The position numbers and the translations under genes are program-made. From Mycobacterium intracellulare ATCC 13950 (lineage in GTDB: Bacteria; Actinomycetota; Actinomycetes; Mycobacteriales; Mycobacteriaceae), in NCBI RefSeq assembly GCF_000277125.1, contig NC_016946.1, forward strand, positions 4,092,001 to 4,156,000: a stretch of DNA of 64,000 nucleotides, read 5' to 3'. This document shows, piece after piece, positions 1 to 8,093 of this stretch (positions are counted from its first letter, which is position 1; each line of letters opens with the position of its first letter). The notes beneath the pieces are model-generated. The model saw nothing but the letters and a program-made list of their open reading frames with translations, made no database searches and was not told the origin of the DNA.

Positions 1-237
1 GAATTGGACGGGCTGCGGCTGATCACCTGGCGCGGCGCGGCGCGTGCCGAGCAGGGCCTGCCCTTCATCCGCGAAGCGGCGCTGGCCAAGCGGCTCGGCG
101 CCGACAAGGGCATGCAGATCGGACTGGACGGCGTTCAGCTGCTCGGCGGCCACGGCTACACCAAGGAGCACCCAGTCGAGCGGTGGTACCGCGACCTGCG
201 GGCCATCGGCGTCGCCGAGGGTGTCGTCGTCATCTAA
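1..237 (+). CDS. fadE24: Acyl-CoA dehydrogenase, C-terminal part (FadE24-like, truncated by window edge)
   Basis: This is the last 78 codons of a gene whose start lies outside the window. The frame is open from base 1 and ends at TAA 235-237. The translation has the C-terminal helical-bundle signature of acyl-CoA dehydrogenases, with GVQLLGGHGYTKEHPVERWYR followed by a DLRAIGVAEG tail. Its place directly before a FadE23 orthologue matches fadE24-fadE23 of M. tuberculosis. These paired FadE proteins are thought to form mixed tetramers that catalyse the first, FAD-dependent step of beta-oxidation. Family is certain; the FadE24 name rests on synteny and the short visible part. Confidence 0.85.
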   Translation, partial: ELDGLRLITWRGAARAEQGLPFIREAALAKRLGADKGMQIGLDGVQLLGGHGYTKEHPVERWYRDLRAIGVAEGVVVI

Positions 238-269
238 GTCGTTAACTCATTCGAGCTGAAAGTTCAATC

Positions 270-1475
270 ATGGCAATCAATCTGGAACTGCCCCGCAAGA
301 TGCAAGCGGTCACGACCAAGACGCATCAGGGCGCCGCTGAGTTGATGCGGCCGATCGCCCGCAAGTACGACCTCAAGGAGCACGCGTACCCGGTCGAGCT
401 CGACACCCTGTTCAGCCTCTTCGAAGGCGCTTCGGAGTCATTCGAATTCGCCGGAGCGAACGCGCTCGGCGGCGAGGACGAAGAGCGCGACAAAAACCAC
501 AACGGCGCCAACATGGCCGCGCTGCTCCAGACGCTGGAAGCCAGCTGGGGCGACCTCGCGATGATGCTGTCGGTCCCCTACCAGGGGCTGGGCAACGCCG
601 CCATCTCCGCCGTCGCGAACGACGAGCAGCTACAACGCCTCGGCAAGGTGTGGGCGGCGATGGCGATCACCGAACCCGGCTTCGGGTCGGACTCGGCGGC
701 GGTCGCGACGACCGCCACCCTGGACGGCGACGAGTACGTGATCAACGGCGAGAAGATCTTCGTCACCGCCGGGTCGCGCGCCACGCACATCGTGGTGTGG
801 GCCACCCTGGACAAGTCGCAGGGCCGCGCGGCGATCAAGTCGTTCGTCGTGCCGCGCGAGCACCCCGGGGTCACGGTCGAGCGGCTCGAGCACAAGCTGG
901 GCATCAAGGGTTCCGATACCGCCGCCATCCGGTTCGACAATGTCCGCATCCCGAAGGAAAACCTGCTCGGCAACCCCGAAATCGAGGTCGGCAAGGGCTT
1001 TTCCGGTGTCATGGAGACCTTCGACAACACCCGGCCCATCGTCGCCGCCATGGCCGTCGGCGTGGGGCGCGCGGCGCTCGAGGAGATCCGCAAGATCCTG
1101 ACCGAGGCCGGCGTGGAGATCTCTTACGACCGACCGGCGCACGTTCAGAGCGCGGCGGCCGCCGAGTTCTTGCGAATGGAAGCCGACTGGGAGGCCAGCT
1201 ACCTGCTCTCGTTGCGGGCGGCCTGGCAGGCCGACAACAAGATCCCCAACTCCAAAGAGGCGTCGATGAGCAAGGCCAAGGCCGGCCGGATGGTCACCGA
1301 CGTCACCCTCAAGTCCGTCGAATTGGCCGGCACCGCAGGGTATTCCGAACAGACCCTGCTGGAGAAGTGGGCGCGCGACTCGAAGATCCTGGACATCTTC
1401 GAGGGCACCCAACAGATCCAGCAGCTGGTCGTCGCGCGCCGACTGCTGGGCCTGTCCTCGGCCGAGCTCAGGTAG
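270..1475 (+). CDS. fadE23: Acyl-CoA dehydrogenase FadE23
   Basis: This 401-residue FAD flavoprotein would oxidise an acyl-CoA to the 2,3-enoyl-CoA in the cytoplasm. Its length equals M. tuberculosis FadE23. Visible features are the N-terminal helical domain, the flavin-binding middle-domain segment AITEPGFGSDSAAV (about residues 130-143), and the C-terminal FEGTQQIQQLV segment near residue 380. The ATG at 270 lies 32 bp after the fadE24 stop, so the two genes are probably cotranscribed and the products may form a heteromer. The 3' end overlaps the convergent aldo/keto reductase gene by 8 bp. The natural substrate cannot be told from sequence. Confidence 0.9.
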   Translation: MAINLELPRKMQAVTTKTHQGAAELMRPIARKYDLKEHAYPVELDTLFSLFEGASESFEFAGANALGGEDEERDKNHNGANMAALLQTLEASWGDLAMMLSVPYQGLGNAAISAVANDEQLQRLGKVWAAMAITEPGFGSDSAAVATTATLDGDEYVINGEKIFVTAGSRATHIVVWATLDKSQGRAAIKSFVVPREHPGVTVERLEHKLGIKGSDTAAIRFDNVRIPKENLLGNPEIEVGKGFSGVMETFDNTRPIVAAMAVGVGRAALEEIRKILTEAGVEISYDRPAHVQSAAAAEFLRMEADWEASYLLSLRAAWQADNKIPNSKEASMSKAKAGRMVTDVTLKSVELAGTAGYSEQTLLEKWARDSKILDIFEGTQQIQQLVVARRLLGLSSAELR

Positions 1476-2325
1476 CGACCGCGTTCAGCCGCTCGCGGTC
1501 GTCGTCGTCCAGTTCGATCGAGGCGACGTCGACGTTCTCCTCCAGGTGCCGCAGCGACGAGGTGCCGGGGATCAGCAGCACGTTGGGCGCCACGCCGAGC
1601 GTCCACGCCAGCGCGACCTGGGCCGGGGTGCGGCCGAGGCGCTGCGCGATCCCCTGGACCAGCTGATGGCCGAGCACGGGGTTGGGACGCATGAACGCCG
1701 CGCCCAGCGGGAAGAAGGGGACGAACGCAATCCCCCGCGTCGTGCACTCGCCGAGCACCGCGGCCGACTCGCGGTGAATGAGATTGAATGCGTTTTGCAC
1801 ACAGGCGATTTCGGTGCGCTCGCACGCATGGGCCAGCTGCTCGCGGCTGACGTTGCTCAGTCCGATTGCGCCGATCAGCCCGGCGTCGCGCGCGGAGATC
1901 ATGGCCGAGAGCTGGTCGTCGAACAGCTGATCGGGAGCCGAGCTGTCGAACACCCGCAGGTTGACCACGGCGAGCCGCTCGACGCCGAGAGTGCGCAGGT
2001 TCGTCTCGATGTCGCGGCGCAGCTCGGCCGGCTCGCCGGCCGGCAGCCAGGCCCCGTCGCCGTCGCGGCGCCCGCCGACCTTGCTGACCAGCGCCAGGTT
2101 TGGCGGATAGGGATGCAGCGCCTCGCGGATCAACTCGTTGGCAACGTCGGGCCCATAGATCTGGGCGGTGTCGATGTGGTCGACGCCGAGTTCGACCGCG
2201 CGCCGCAGTACGGCCAACGCCTCGTCGCGGTCGCGCGGCGGGCCGAACGCGTTCGGACCGGGCAGTTGCATGGCGCCGAAGCCCACGCGGTTGACCGAAA
2301 ACCCACCGAGTGGAAAGGGATCCAT
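1468..2325 (-). CDS. Aldo/keto reductase
   Basis: A 285-residue (alpha/beta)8-barrel oxidoreductase, expected to reduce carbonyl substrates with NADPH in the cytosol. The AKR signatures are present: GFGAMQLPGP near the N-terminus, the DHIDTAQIYG box (Asp and Tyr of the catalytic tetrad, about residues 46-55), SKVGGR with the catalytic Lys, GAIGLSNVS for cofactor binding, and the LLIPGTSS loop near the C-terminus that grips the nicotinamide cofactor. It is transcribed away from the quinone-reductase-like gene at 2348 with only 22 bp between the start codons. It lacks a Shine-Dalgarno sequence and has TAACCT exactly at -12 to -7, which suggests a leaderless mRNA. Substrate unknown. Confidence 0.88.
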   Translation of the reverse strand: MDPFPLGGFSVNRVGFGAMQLPGPNAFGPPRDRDEALAVLRRAVELGVDHIDTAQIYGPDVANELIREALHPYPPNLALVSKVGGRRDGDGAWLPAGEPAELRRDIETNLRTLGVERLAVVNLRVFDSSAPDQLFDDQLSAMISARDAGLIGAIGLSNVSREQLAHACERTEIACVQNAFNLIHRESAAVLGECTTRGIAFVPFFPLGAAFMRPNPVLGHQLVQGIAQRLGRTPAQVALAWTLGVAPNVLLIPGTSSLRHLEENVDVASIELDDDDRERLNAVAT

Positions 2326-2347
2326 ACGGTGAGGTTAGCGTCGAAGC
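2326..2347. promoter_or_regulatory. Interlocked divergent leaderless promoters
   Basis: The 22 bp between two divergent start codons hold a TANNNT -10 hexamer for each strand, each exactly at -12 to -7 from the A of its ATG. The plus strand has TAGCGT (2336-2341) for the gene at 2348; the minus strand has TAACCT (2337-2332) for the gene starting at 2325. The hexamers overlap by 2 bp and neither gene has a Shine-Dalgarno sequence. Mycobacterial leaderless transcripts typically start 7 nt after such a hexamer. No start-site data were available. Confidence 0.6.
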
Positions 2348-3346
2348 ATGGACACGTTTCACGCGCTCGTCGCGCGCCAAGATGGTGACCGGATAACCGC
2401 GTCGGTCGAGACGCTTCGTCCCGACGACCTACCGCCCGGGGACGTGACGATCCGGGTCCTGTATTCGAGCGTCAACTACAAAGACGCGCTGGCGCTGACG
2501 CCCGGCGGCGGCGTGGTGCGCAACTATCCGGTGGTGCCCGGCATCGACCTGACCGGCGAGGTCGTGGAGTCCACCTCACCGGACTTCGCCGTCGGCGACG
2601 CGGTGCTGGCCCACGGCTATGCGATCGGCACCGGCCACCACGGCGGCTACGCCGAATACGCGCGGTTGCCGGCCGACCAGGTGGTGGCGCTCGGCGCGTT
2701 GAGCCCCCACGAGGGCGCGGCGATCGGAACCGCGGGCTTCACCGCGGCGATGAGCGTGCAGGCGCTGATCGACTGGGGCATCGCACCCGACGCCGGCGAC
2801 ATCGTCGTCACCGGCGCGACCGGCGGAGTCGGCTCGGTCAGCGTGGACCTGCTGGCGGCCGCCGGGTACCGGGTCGTCGCCTCGACCGGCAAGGCCGACG
2901 CCGCCGAGCGGCTGAAAACCCTTGGTGCCGCGGAGGTTATCGGTCGCCTGCCCGCCGATCCCGACGCCAAACCGCGACCGCTCGGCAAGGCCCGCTGGGC
3001 GGGCGGGGTGGATTGCGTGGGCGGGGCGACGCTCGCCGACGTGCTCAGCACCATCGACTACGGCGGCGCGGTGGCGGCCAGCGGTCTCACCGGCGGTCCC
3101 GCCCTGCACACCACGGTCATGCCGTTCATCCTGCGCGGTGTGGCGCTGCTGGGCATGGACTCGGTGCTGATGCCGATCGGGCCGCGGCGCGCGCTGTGGG
3201 CCCGGCTGGGTGATTCGTTGCGGCCGCGTCACTTGGACTCGCTGGTCAGCGACGTCGACGTGAAGGACGTCGTCGGCGTGATCGATCAGGTGCGCGCCGG
3301 CAAGTTCTCCGGCCGGGCCGTGGTGCGGGTCGCGGGCGGTTTTTGA
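2348..3346 (+). CDS. NADPH:quinone reductase / acrylyl-CoA reductase-like MDR protein (AcuI/YhdH type)
   Basis: A 332-residue medium-chain dehydrogenase/reductase without zinc-ligand motifs. It has the N-terminal GroES-like domain with YSSVNYKDALALTPGG (the KD pair typical of YhdH/AcuI proteins), then a Rossmann domain with VVTGATGGVGSVSVDLLAAAG (about residues 153-173) for NADPH. Family members reduce acryloyl-CoA or quinones, so a role in clearing reactive enoyl species from acyl-CoA catabolism is plausible next to fadE and fadB4 genes. It ends 22 bp before fadB4. The start at 2348 has no ribosome-binding site and appears leaderless. The exact substrate is an inference. Confidence 0.85.
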   Translation: MDTFHALVARQDGDRITASVETLRPDDLPPGDVTIRVLYSSVNYKDALALTPGGGVVRNYPVVPGIDLTGEVVESTSPDFAVGDAVLAHGYAIGTGHHGGYAEYARLPADQVVALGALSPHEGAAIGTAGFTAAMSVQALIDWGIAPDAGDIVVTGATGGVGSVSVDLLAAAGYRVVASTGKADAAERLKTLGAAEVIGRLPADPDAKPRPLGKARWAGGVDCVGGATLADVLSTIDYGGAVAASGLTGGPALHTTVMPFILRGVALLGMDSVLMPIGPRRALWARLGDSLRPRHLDSLVSDVDVKDVVGVIDQVRAGKFSGRAVVRVAGGF

Positions 3347-3354
3347 GGCGGCAG

Positions 3355-3360
3355 TAGGCT
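3355..3360 (+). promoter_or_regulatory. Candidate -10 element for fadB4
   Basis: TAGGCT fits the mycobacterial TANNNT -10 and sits 8 nt before the fadB4 ATG at 3369, where no Shine-Dalgarno sequence is visible. A leaderless or nearly leaderless transcript is likely. It could equally be unused read-through sequence. Confidence 0.4.
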
Positions 3361-3368
3361 CTGCTGGC

Positions 3369-4340
3369 ATGCGCGCGGTACGGGTGACTCGGCTCGATGG
3401 TCCAGACTCGGTCGAGTTGGCCGACATCGACGAACCGACTGGTGACGGGGTCGTCGTCGACGTGCACGCCGCCGGGGTGGCGTTCCCGGACGCCCTGCTC
3501 ACCCGCGGCCTGTACCAGTACCGCCCGCAATTGCCCTTTGTGCTGGGCGCCGAAATCGCCGGCGTGGTCCGGTCGGCGCCCGAGGGCGCGCACGTGGGTC
3601 CCGGCGACCGGGTCGTCGGCCTCACGATGCTGTCCGGCGGCATGGCCGAGGTCGCAATCTTGGCCCCGGACCGGGTGTTCAAGCTGCCCGACAACGTGAG
3701 CTTCGAGGCCGGCGCCGGCCTGCTGTTCAACGACCTGACGGTGTACTTCGCGCTCACCGTGCGGGGCCGGTTGCAGCGCGGCGAGACGGTGCTGGTCCAC
3801 GGCGCGGCCGGCGGCATCGGCACCTCGGCGCTGCGGTTGGCGCCGGCGCTGGGCGCCTCGCGCACCATCGCCGTCGTCAGCACGCAGGACAAGGCCGACA
3901 TCGCCACGGCCGCCGGCGCGACGGACGTGGTGCTGGCTGACGGGTTCAAGGACGCGGTCAAGGAGCTGACCCACGGCCGTGGCGTCGACATCGTCGTCGA
4001 CCCGGTCGGCGGCGACCGGTTCACCGATTCCCTGCGCTCGCTCGCCCCCGGCGGACGACTGCTGGTCGTCGGATTCACCGGCGGTGAGATCCCCACCGTC
4101 AAGGTAAACCGATTGCTGCTCAACAACATTGACGTCGTCGGCGTGGGCTGGGGCGCGTGGGCGGGCACGCATCCGGGCGCGCTGGCCGAGCAATGGGCCG
4201 GCCTCGAACGTCTGCTCACCTCCGGGGAGCTGGCTCCGCCCGAGCCGGCCACCTACCCGCTGGACGAGGCCGCGGCCACCGTCGCCTCACTCGAAAACCG
4301 CACCGCCAAGGGCAAGGTCGTGCTGCGCGTCCGGGGTTGA
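3369..4340 (+). CDS. fadB4: FadB4, zinc-independent NADPH quinone oxidoreductase-like protein
   Basis: A 323-residue MDR-superfamily oxidoreductase, the same length as and closely similar throughout to M. tuberculosis FadB4 (Rv3141), and in the same position after fadE23. It opens with an alcohol-dehydrogenase-like domain (VDVHAAGVAFPDALLTRG). It has the coenzyme loop VLVHGAAGGIGTSALRLA (about residues 142-159) and a conserved C-terminal NRTAKGKVVLRVRG. The name suggests 3-hydroxyacyl-CoA dehydrogenase, but the sequence is of the quinone oxidoreductase type; in vivo activity is not settled. An inverted repeat starts 20 bp beyond the stop. Confidence 0.9.
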   Translation: MRAVRVTRLDGPDSVELADIDEPTGDGVVVDVHAAGVAFPDALLTRGLYQYRPQLPFVLGAEIAGVVRSAPEGAHVGPGDRVVGLTMLSGGMAEVAILAPDRVFKLPDNVSFEAGAGLLFNDLTVYFALTVRGRLQRGETVLVHGAAGGIGTSALRLAPALGASRTIAVVSTQDKADIATAAGATDVVLADGFKDAVKELTHGRGVDIVVDPVGGDRFTDSLRSLAPGGRLLVVGFTGGEIPTVKVNRLLLNNIDVVGVGWGAWAGTHPGALAEQWAGLERLLTSGELAPPEPATYPLDEAAATVASLENRTAKGKVVLRVRG

Positions 4341-4359
4341 CGGACGTATTTGTTGGCCG

Positions 4360-4405
4360 CCTCCCAGCGAGCGGGCGCGTTGCCATCGGAGTTGTCGCTG
4401 GGAGG
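4360..4405 (+). terminator. Inverted repeat downstream of fadB4
   Basis: CCTCCCAGCGA (4360-4370) and its exact reverse complement TCGCTGGGAGG (4395-4405) flank a 24-nt loop, starting 20 bp after the fadB4 stop. No U-tract follows. It may be a GC-rich factor-independent terminator or RNA-end stabiliser separating fadB4 from the next operon. Confidence 0.45.
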
Positions 4406-4508
4406 TGGGCACCGAGCGGGTCCGGCCTGCCGGAGACGCCTGTGGCGACTGTGACTGACGCGAGACGACGACGGCCTGGCGCTCTTGCGGCCCTTGTGTC
4501 CGACCAAA

Positions 4509-4537
4509 ACAAAAAGTAATGTCACTTTCAGTTTTGT
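4509..4537 (+). promoter_or_regulatory. Candidate promoter with overlapping TetR-type operator
   Basis: An AT-rich island in GC-rich DNA, 35 bp upstream of the dioxygenase-like start. TAATGT (4517-4522) fits a -10 element. It sits inside an imperfect dyad centred on 4523 with outer arms ACAAAA (4509-4514) and TTTTGT (4532-4537); 10 of 14 positions pair. A second, shorter pair GTCAC/GTGAC (4521-4525, 4536-4540) overlaps it. A dyad over the -10 suits repression by the TetR protein encoded five genes downstream. This is inference from geometry. Confidence 0.45.
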
Positions 4538-4571
4538 GACCGCCGAGCTTGGCCCATCGGAGGAGCCGTCC

Positions 4572-5666
4572 ATGGAATCCTTTGTGCACCTGCGGAAAGG
4601 GAAGACGCCACGCCGGCTTCATGCGGATCTTGACGGGCTCAAGGACGACGAGCTGGGCCGCGGCGGGTTCACCGGTCGCACCGCCAACCTCTACCGGCGC
4701 AACGATCCCACCGCCTACCGGTCGGTCGGTCCGCTGCGCCCCCTCGACGTGCTGTCCAGCGAGCTCAAGCCCGGCGACGCCACCGACGCGGGTGGCGGGC
4801 CGCTGCTGATGTTCAGCAACGACGACTGCCGAATTCTGTTGAGCCGTCGCCATGAGCCGATGCCGTTCTTCGCTCGTCACGTCGACGGCGACCTGCTGTG
4901 CTTCGTCCACCAAGGCACCGGTCTGGCCGAGACGGAGTTCGGGCCGCTGCGCTATCGGGAGGGCGATTGGCTGTACATCCCGAAGGCGTGCACCTGGCGC
5001 CAGCTGCCCGATACCGCGACGACGATGCTGATGATCGAGGCCCGCGACGAGTTTCGGATACCGCCCCCCGGCGCGCTCGGCCGCCACTTCCCCTTCGACC
5101 CGTCGCAGGTCGTCATCCCCGAGCCGGTCCCCGCCGACGACGACGCGTCCGGCGGCGAGTACGAGGTCCGGCTGATCCACGAGGGCGGACCGACAACGCT
5201 GTTCTACCAACACAATCCGCTCGACGTCGAGGGCTGGCGCGGCGATAACTTCGCGTTCACGTTCAACATCGCAGACTACAACGTGGTCACCTCCGACAGC
5301 GTCCACCTGCCGCCGACCGTGCACCTGTTCATGCAGGCCACCGGCGTCTACGTGATGAACTTCCTGCCCAAGCCCGCCGAGGGCGTCCCGGGCACCGAGC
5401 GCACACCGTGGTATCACCGCAACGTCGACTACGACGAGATCGCCTTCTTCCACGGCGGCTCGCTCTACGGCATCCCGATGCCGCCAGGTTTGATTTCGCA
5501 TGCGCCGCAAGGGGTTCACCACGGCGCACCCGAAAAGGCGCGCGAACGGGCGCGCCGCAAGTTCGACGAATACTCCCGCGTCGACTGGCAGGTGATCGCC
5601 ATCGACACCCGCCGCCGGCTGACCCCGTCGGCGGAAATACTCGCCCACGACCTAGGACAACATTGA
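4572..5666 (+). CDS. Homogentisate 1,2-dioxygenase-like cupin
   Basis: A 364-residue cupin of the homogentisate dioxygenase (HmgA) family, whose members use Fe(II) to cleave the ring of homogentisate. The C-terminal metal-site region is intact: HRNVDYDE (His282, Glu289), then SHAPQGVHHG (His310, His316/317). The N-terminal half has the cupin pattern with FVHQGTGLAETEFGPLRY and EGDWLYIPKA. It is shorter than the human enzyme (445 residues) but normal for the bacterial branch. No hydroxyphenylpyruvate dioxygenase or fumarylacetoacetase gene lies nearby, so the substrate is probably not homogentisate. Start chosen at ATG 4572 because GGAGGAG sits just upstream; it heads the operon. Confidence 0.82.
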   Translation: MESFVHLRKGKTPRRLHADLDGLKDDELGRGGFTGRTANLYRRNDPTAYRSVGPLRPLDVLSSELKPGDATDAGGGPLLMFSNDDCRILLSRRHEPMPFFARHVDGDLLCFVHQGTGLAETEFGPLRYREGDWLYIPKACTWRQLPDTATTMLMIEARDEFRIPPPGALGRHFPFDPSQVVIPEPVPADDDASGGEYEVRLIHEGGPTTLFYQHNPLDVEGWRGDNFAFTFNIADYNVVTSDSVHLPPTVHLFMQATGVYVMNFLPKPAEGVPGTERTPWYHRNVDYDEIAFFHGGSLYGIPMPPGLISHAPQGVHHGAPEKARERARRKFDEYSRVDWQVIAIDTRRRLTPSAEILAHDLGQH

Positions 5667-5694
5667 TGACCCGCGATGAGGAGGAGCGGCGCTA
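5667..5694 (+). repeat. MIRU-like fragment between operon genes 1 and 2
   Basis: The 20-nt stretch 5673-5692 is identical to the 3' end of the MIRU-type unit between nuoG and nuoH (21498-21517). Here too it fills the whole gap between one gene's stop and the next gene's ATG and supplies the GAGGAG ribosome-binding site. Only the distal part of a unit is present. The MIRU assignment is from recognition of the family. Confidence 0.55.
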
Positions 5695-6891
5695 ATGACG
5701 CACGCCGTGAAACCCAAGAAGCACGAGTACGATCGCATCCCCTATCTCGTTGCCTTCCAGAACAATTCCGGTGTCCGGGACGTCTACGGCGGCCTGGCCG
5801 AGATCACCGTGCTGGAAAGCTACCTGCTCAAGCCCAGGGACAATCCGTCGGACACCGTGCTGGTGTTCATGCACCCGATCGGCGGTGGCGCCTACCTGCC
5901 GATGATCAATGCCCTGGCCCGCGCCGGTCATCACGTCATCTACTGCAACAGCCGCTTCCGCGGCACCGACTCGGCGCTGCTGATGGAGAAGGTGGTCGAG
6001 GACCTCGGCGAGTGCATCAAGGACGCCAAGAAACGGCTGGGGTACTCCAAGGTGGTGCTGGCCGGATGGAGTGGCGGCGGTTCGCTGTCGGTGTTCTACC
6101 AGCAGCAGGCGCAGAATCCGACGATCACCTCCAGCCCGACCGGTGACGGCCCCGACCTGACCAAACTCGACCTGCCCGCCGCCGACGGCATCATGCTGCT
6201 GGCCGCGCACATCAGCCGGCACGGCACGCTGACCGAGTGGCTGGACGCATCGATCCTCGACGAATCCGACCCGACCAAGCGCGATCCCGAGCTTGACCTG
6301 TACAACCCCGACAACCCCAACCAGCCGCCTTACAGCCAAGGATTCCTGGCCCGGTACCGGCAGGCGCAGATCGACCGCAACCGCCGCATCACCGCGTGGG
6401 TCAAAGACAAGTTGGCCGAGCTGAGGGCCGCCGGCCGGCCGGACGACGAGTTCGGGTTCGTCGTGCACGGCACCATGGCCGACCCGCGATGGCTGGACCC
6501 GACCGTCGATCCCAACGAACGCGCCCCGGGGACTTGCTACCTGGGGGATCCTCAAGTGGTGAACATGAGCCCCGTCGGGTTGGCCCGGTTCTCCACGTTG
6601 CGCGGCTGGCTCTCGCAGTGGAGTTACGACGACGCCCGCGGCGACGCGGTGTCCTGCGGGCCCGATATCGCGATCCCGGCGCTGGTGATCGGTAACCTGG
6701 CCGACGACGCGTGCACACCCAGCCACACCCGCCGGCTTTTCGAAGCGATCGGGCACCCGGACAAGGAGATACACGAAATCCCAGGCGCCACACACTATTA
6801 CGCGGGACCCGACCAGCGTGACGCGCTGCGCACGGCGGTCACCATCGTCACGGACTGGCTCGTCCGGCACGACTTCGCGAGCGCCGAGTGA
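5695..6891 (+). CDS. Alpha/beta hydrolase of the catabolic operon
   Basis: A 398-residue cytosolic alpha/beta-fold hydrolase. The nucleophile elbow is GWSGGG with Ser126. The oxyanion-hole region FMHPIGGGAYLP lies about residue 60. The likely acid is in NLADDACTP and the catalytic His in PGATHYYAGP near residue 360. It lies directly after the ring-cleavage-like dioxygenase, so hydrolysis of a cleavage product, an ester or a lactone is a reasonable guess; no family member I recognise fixes the reaction. Its 3' end overlaps the CoA-transferase start as GTGA, which implies translational coupling. No signal peptide is visible. Confidence 0.75.
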   Translation: MTHAVKPKKHEYDRIPYLVAFQNNSGVRDVYGGLAEITVLESYLLKPRDNPSDTVLVFMHPIGGGAYLPMINALARAGHHVIYCNSRFRGTDSALLMEKVVEDLGECIKDAKKRLGYSKVVLAGWSGGGSLSVFYQQQAQNPTITSSPTGDGPDLTKLDLPAADGIMLLAAHISRHGTLTEWLDASILDESDPTKRDPELDLYNPDNPNQPPYSQGFLARYRQAQIDRNRRITAWVKDKLAELRAAGRPDDEFGFVVHGTMADPRWLDPTVDPNERAPGTCYLGDPQVVNMSPVGLARFSTLRGWLSQWSYDDARGDAVSCGPDIAIPALVIGNLADDACTPSHTRRLFEAIGHPDKEIHEIPGATHYYAGPDQRDALRTAVTIVTDWLVRHDFASAE

Positions 6892-8093
6892 TTCCCACAG
6901 GTCCGCTGGACGGCGTCCGGGTGCTCGAACTGGGCACCCTGATCGCCGGCCCGTTCGCCGGGCGGCTGCTGGGCGACATGGGCGCCGACGTCATCAAGGT
7001 GGAACTTCCCAAGGCCCCGGACCCGTTGCGCACCTGGGGCCAGGCCGAAGTCGACGGGCAGCACGTCTTCTGGACGGTGCACGCGCGCAACAAACGAGCC
7101 ATCACCCTCGACCTGCGCCACCCCCAGGGCCGCGAACTGTTCTGCGAGCTCGTCGAGAAATCCGACATCGTGGTGGAGAACTTCCGCCCGGGCACCCTGG
7201 AGAAGTGGAACCTGGGCTACGACGTGCTGTCCGAGCGCAACCCCGGCATCATCCTGGTGCGCGTCTCCGGTTACGGACAGACCGGACCCGACGCGTCCAA
7301 GGCCGGTTACGCGTCGGTCGCCGAGGCGGCGAGCGGACTGCGACACCTCAACGGTTTCCCGGGCGGCCCGCCGCCCCGGCTGGCGCTCTCGCTCGGCGAC
7401 AGCCTCGCGGGCATGTTCGGCGCCCAGGGAGCGCTGGCCGCGCTGTACCGCCGCAGCGTGACCGGGCGCGGCCAGGTGGTCGACGTCGCGCTCACCGAAT
7501 CCTGTTTGGCCGTTCAGGAATCCACGATCCCCGACTACGACGTCGGCGGCGTGGTGCGCGGACCGTCGGGCACCCGGCTCGAGGGCATCGCCCCGTCCAA
7601 CATCTACCGCAGCGCCGACGGCTCGTGGGTGGTGATCGCCGCCAACCAGGACACCGTCTTCGCCCGGCTGTGCAAGGCCATGGGGCGCCCGGAGCTGGCC
7701 ACCGACGACCGGTTCGCCACGCACGTCGCGCGCGGCCGCAACCAGGACGAGCTCGACAACATCATCGGCTGCTGGGCGGCCGAACGCCAGCCGGGCGAGG
7801 TCATCGAAACCCTTTCCGCCGCAGGGGTGATCGCGGGTCCCATCAACACGGTCGCCGAGGTCGTCAACGACCCGCAGCTGCGGGCCCGCGACATGCTGGT
7901 CGAGCACTACGACGAGCGGTTGCAGCGCAATGTGCTCGGACCCGGCATCGTTCCGGTGCTCTCGGAATCTCCGGGCCGGCTGCGCAACGCCGGCCCGGCG
8001 CGTCCGGGCGAACACAACGACGACGTCTACGTCGGGTTGCTGGGCAAGACCGCCGCGGAACTCGAGGAGCTGCGGGCCCAGGAGGTGCTATGA
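6888..8093 (+). CDS. Class III (CaiB/BaiF) CoA-transferase
   Basis: A 401-residue family III CoA-transferase, which moves CoA between carboxylic acids through an enzyme-anhydride intermediate. It opens with PLDGVRVLELGTLIAGPFAG, has RNKRAITLDLRHPQGRE and VENFRPGTLEKWNLGYD, and the catalytic Asp is expected at Asp171 in SLGDSLAG, close to Asp169 of formyl-CoA transferase. In this operon it probably activates the acid released upstream to a CoA thioester for the lyase and dehydrogenase. GTG start overlaps the previous stop; its own stop overlaps the lyase start as ATGA. Donor and acceptor are not deducible. Confidence 0.87.
   Translation: MIPTGPLDGVRVLELGTLIAGPFAGRLLGDMGADVIKVELPKAPDPLRTWGQAEVDGQHVFWTVHARNKRAITLDLRHPQGRELFCELVEKSDIVVENFRPGTLEKWNLGYDVLSERNPGIILVRVSGYGQTGPDASKAGYASVAEAASGLRHLNGFPGGPPPRLALSLGDSLAGMFGAQGALAALYRRSVTGRGQVVDVALTESCLAVQESTIPDYDVGGVVRGPSGTRLEGIAPSNIYRSADGSWVVIAANQDTVFARLCKAMGRPELATDDRFATHVARGRNQDELDNIIGCWAAERQPGEVIETLSAAGVIAGPINTVAEVVNDPQLRARDMLVEHYDERLQRNVLGPGIVPVLSESPGRLRNAGPARPGEHNDDVYVGLLGKTAAELEELRAQEVL

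Noticed and set aside
2576..4252. A 558-codon minus-strand frame across the quinone-reductase-like gene and fadB4
   Set aside because: Antisense to two well-supported genes, low-complexity Ser/Pro/Arg-rich translation, and no ribosome-binding site.
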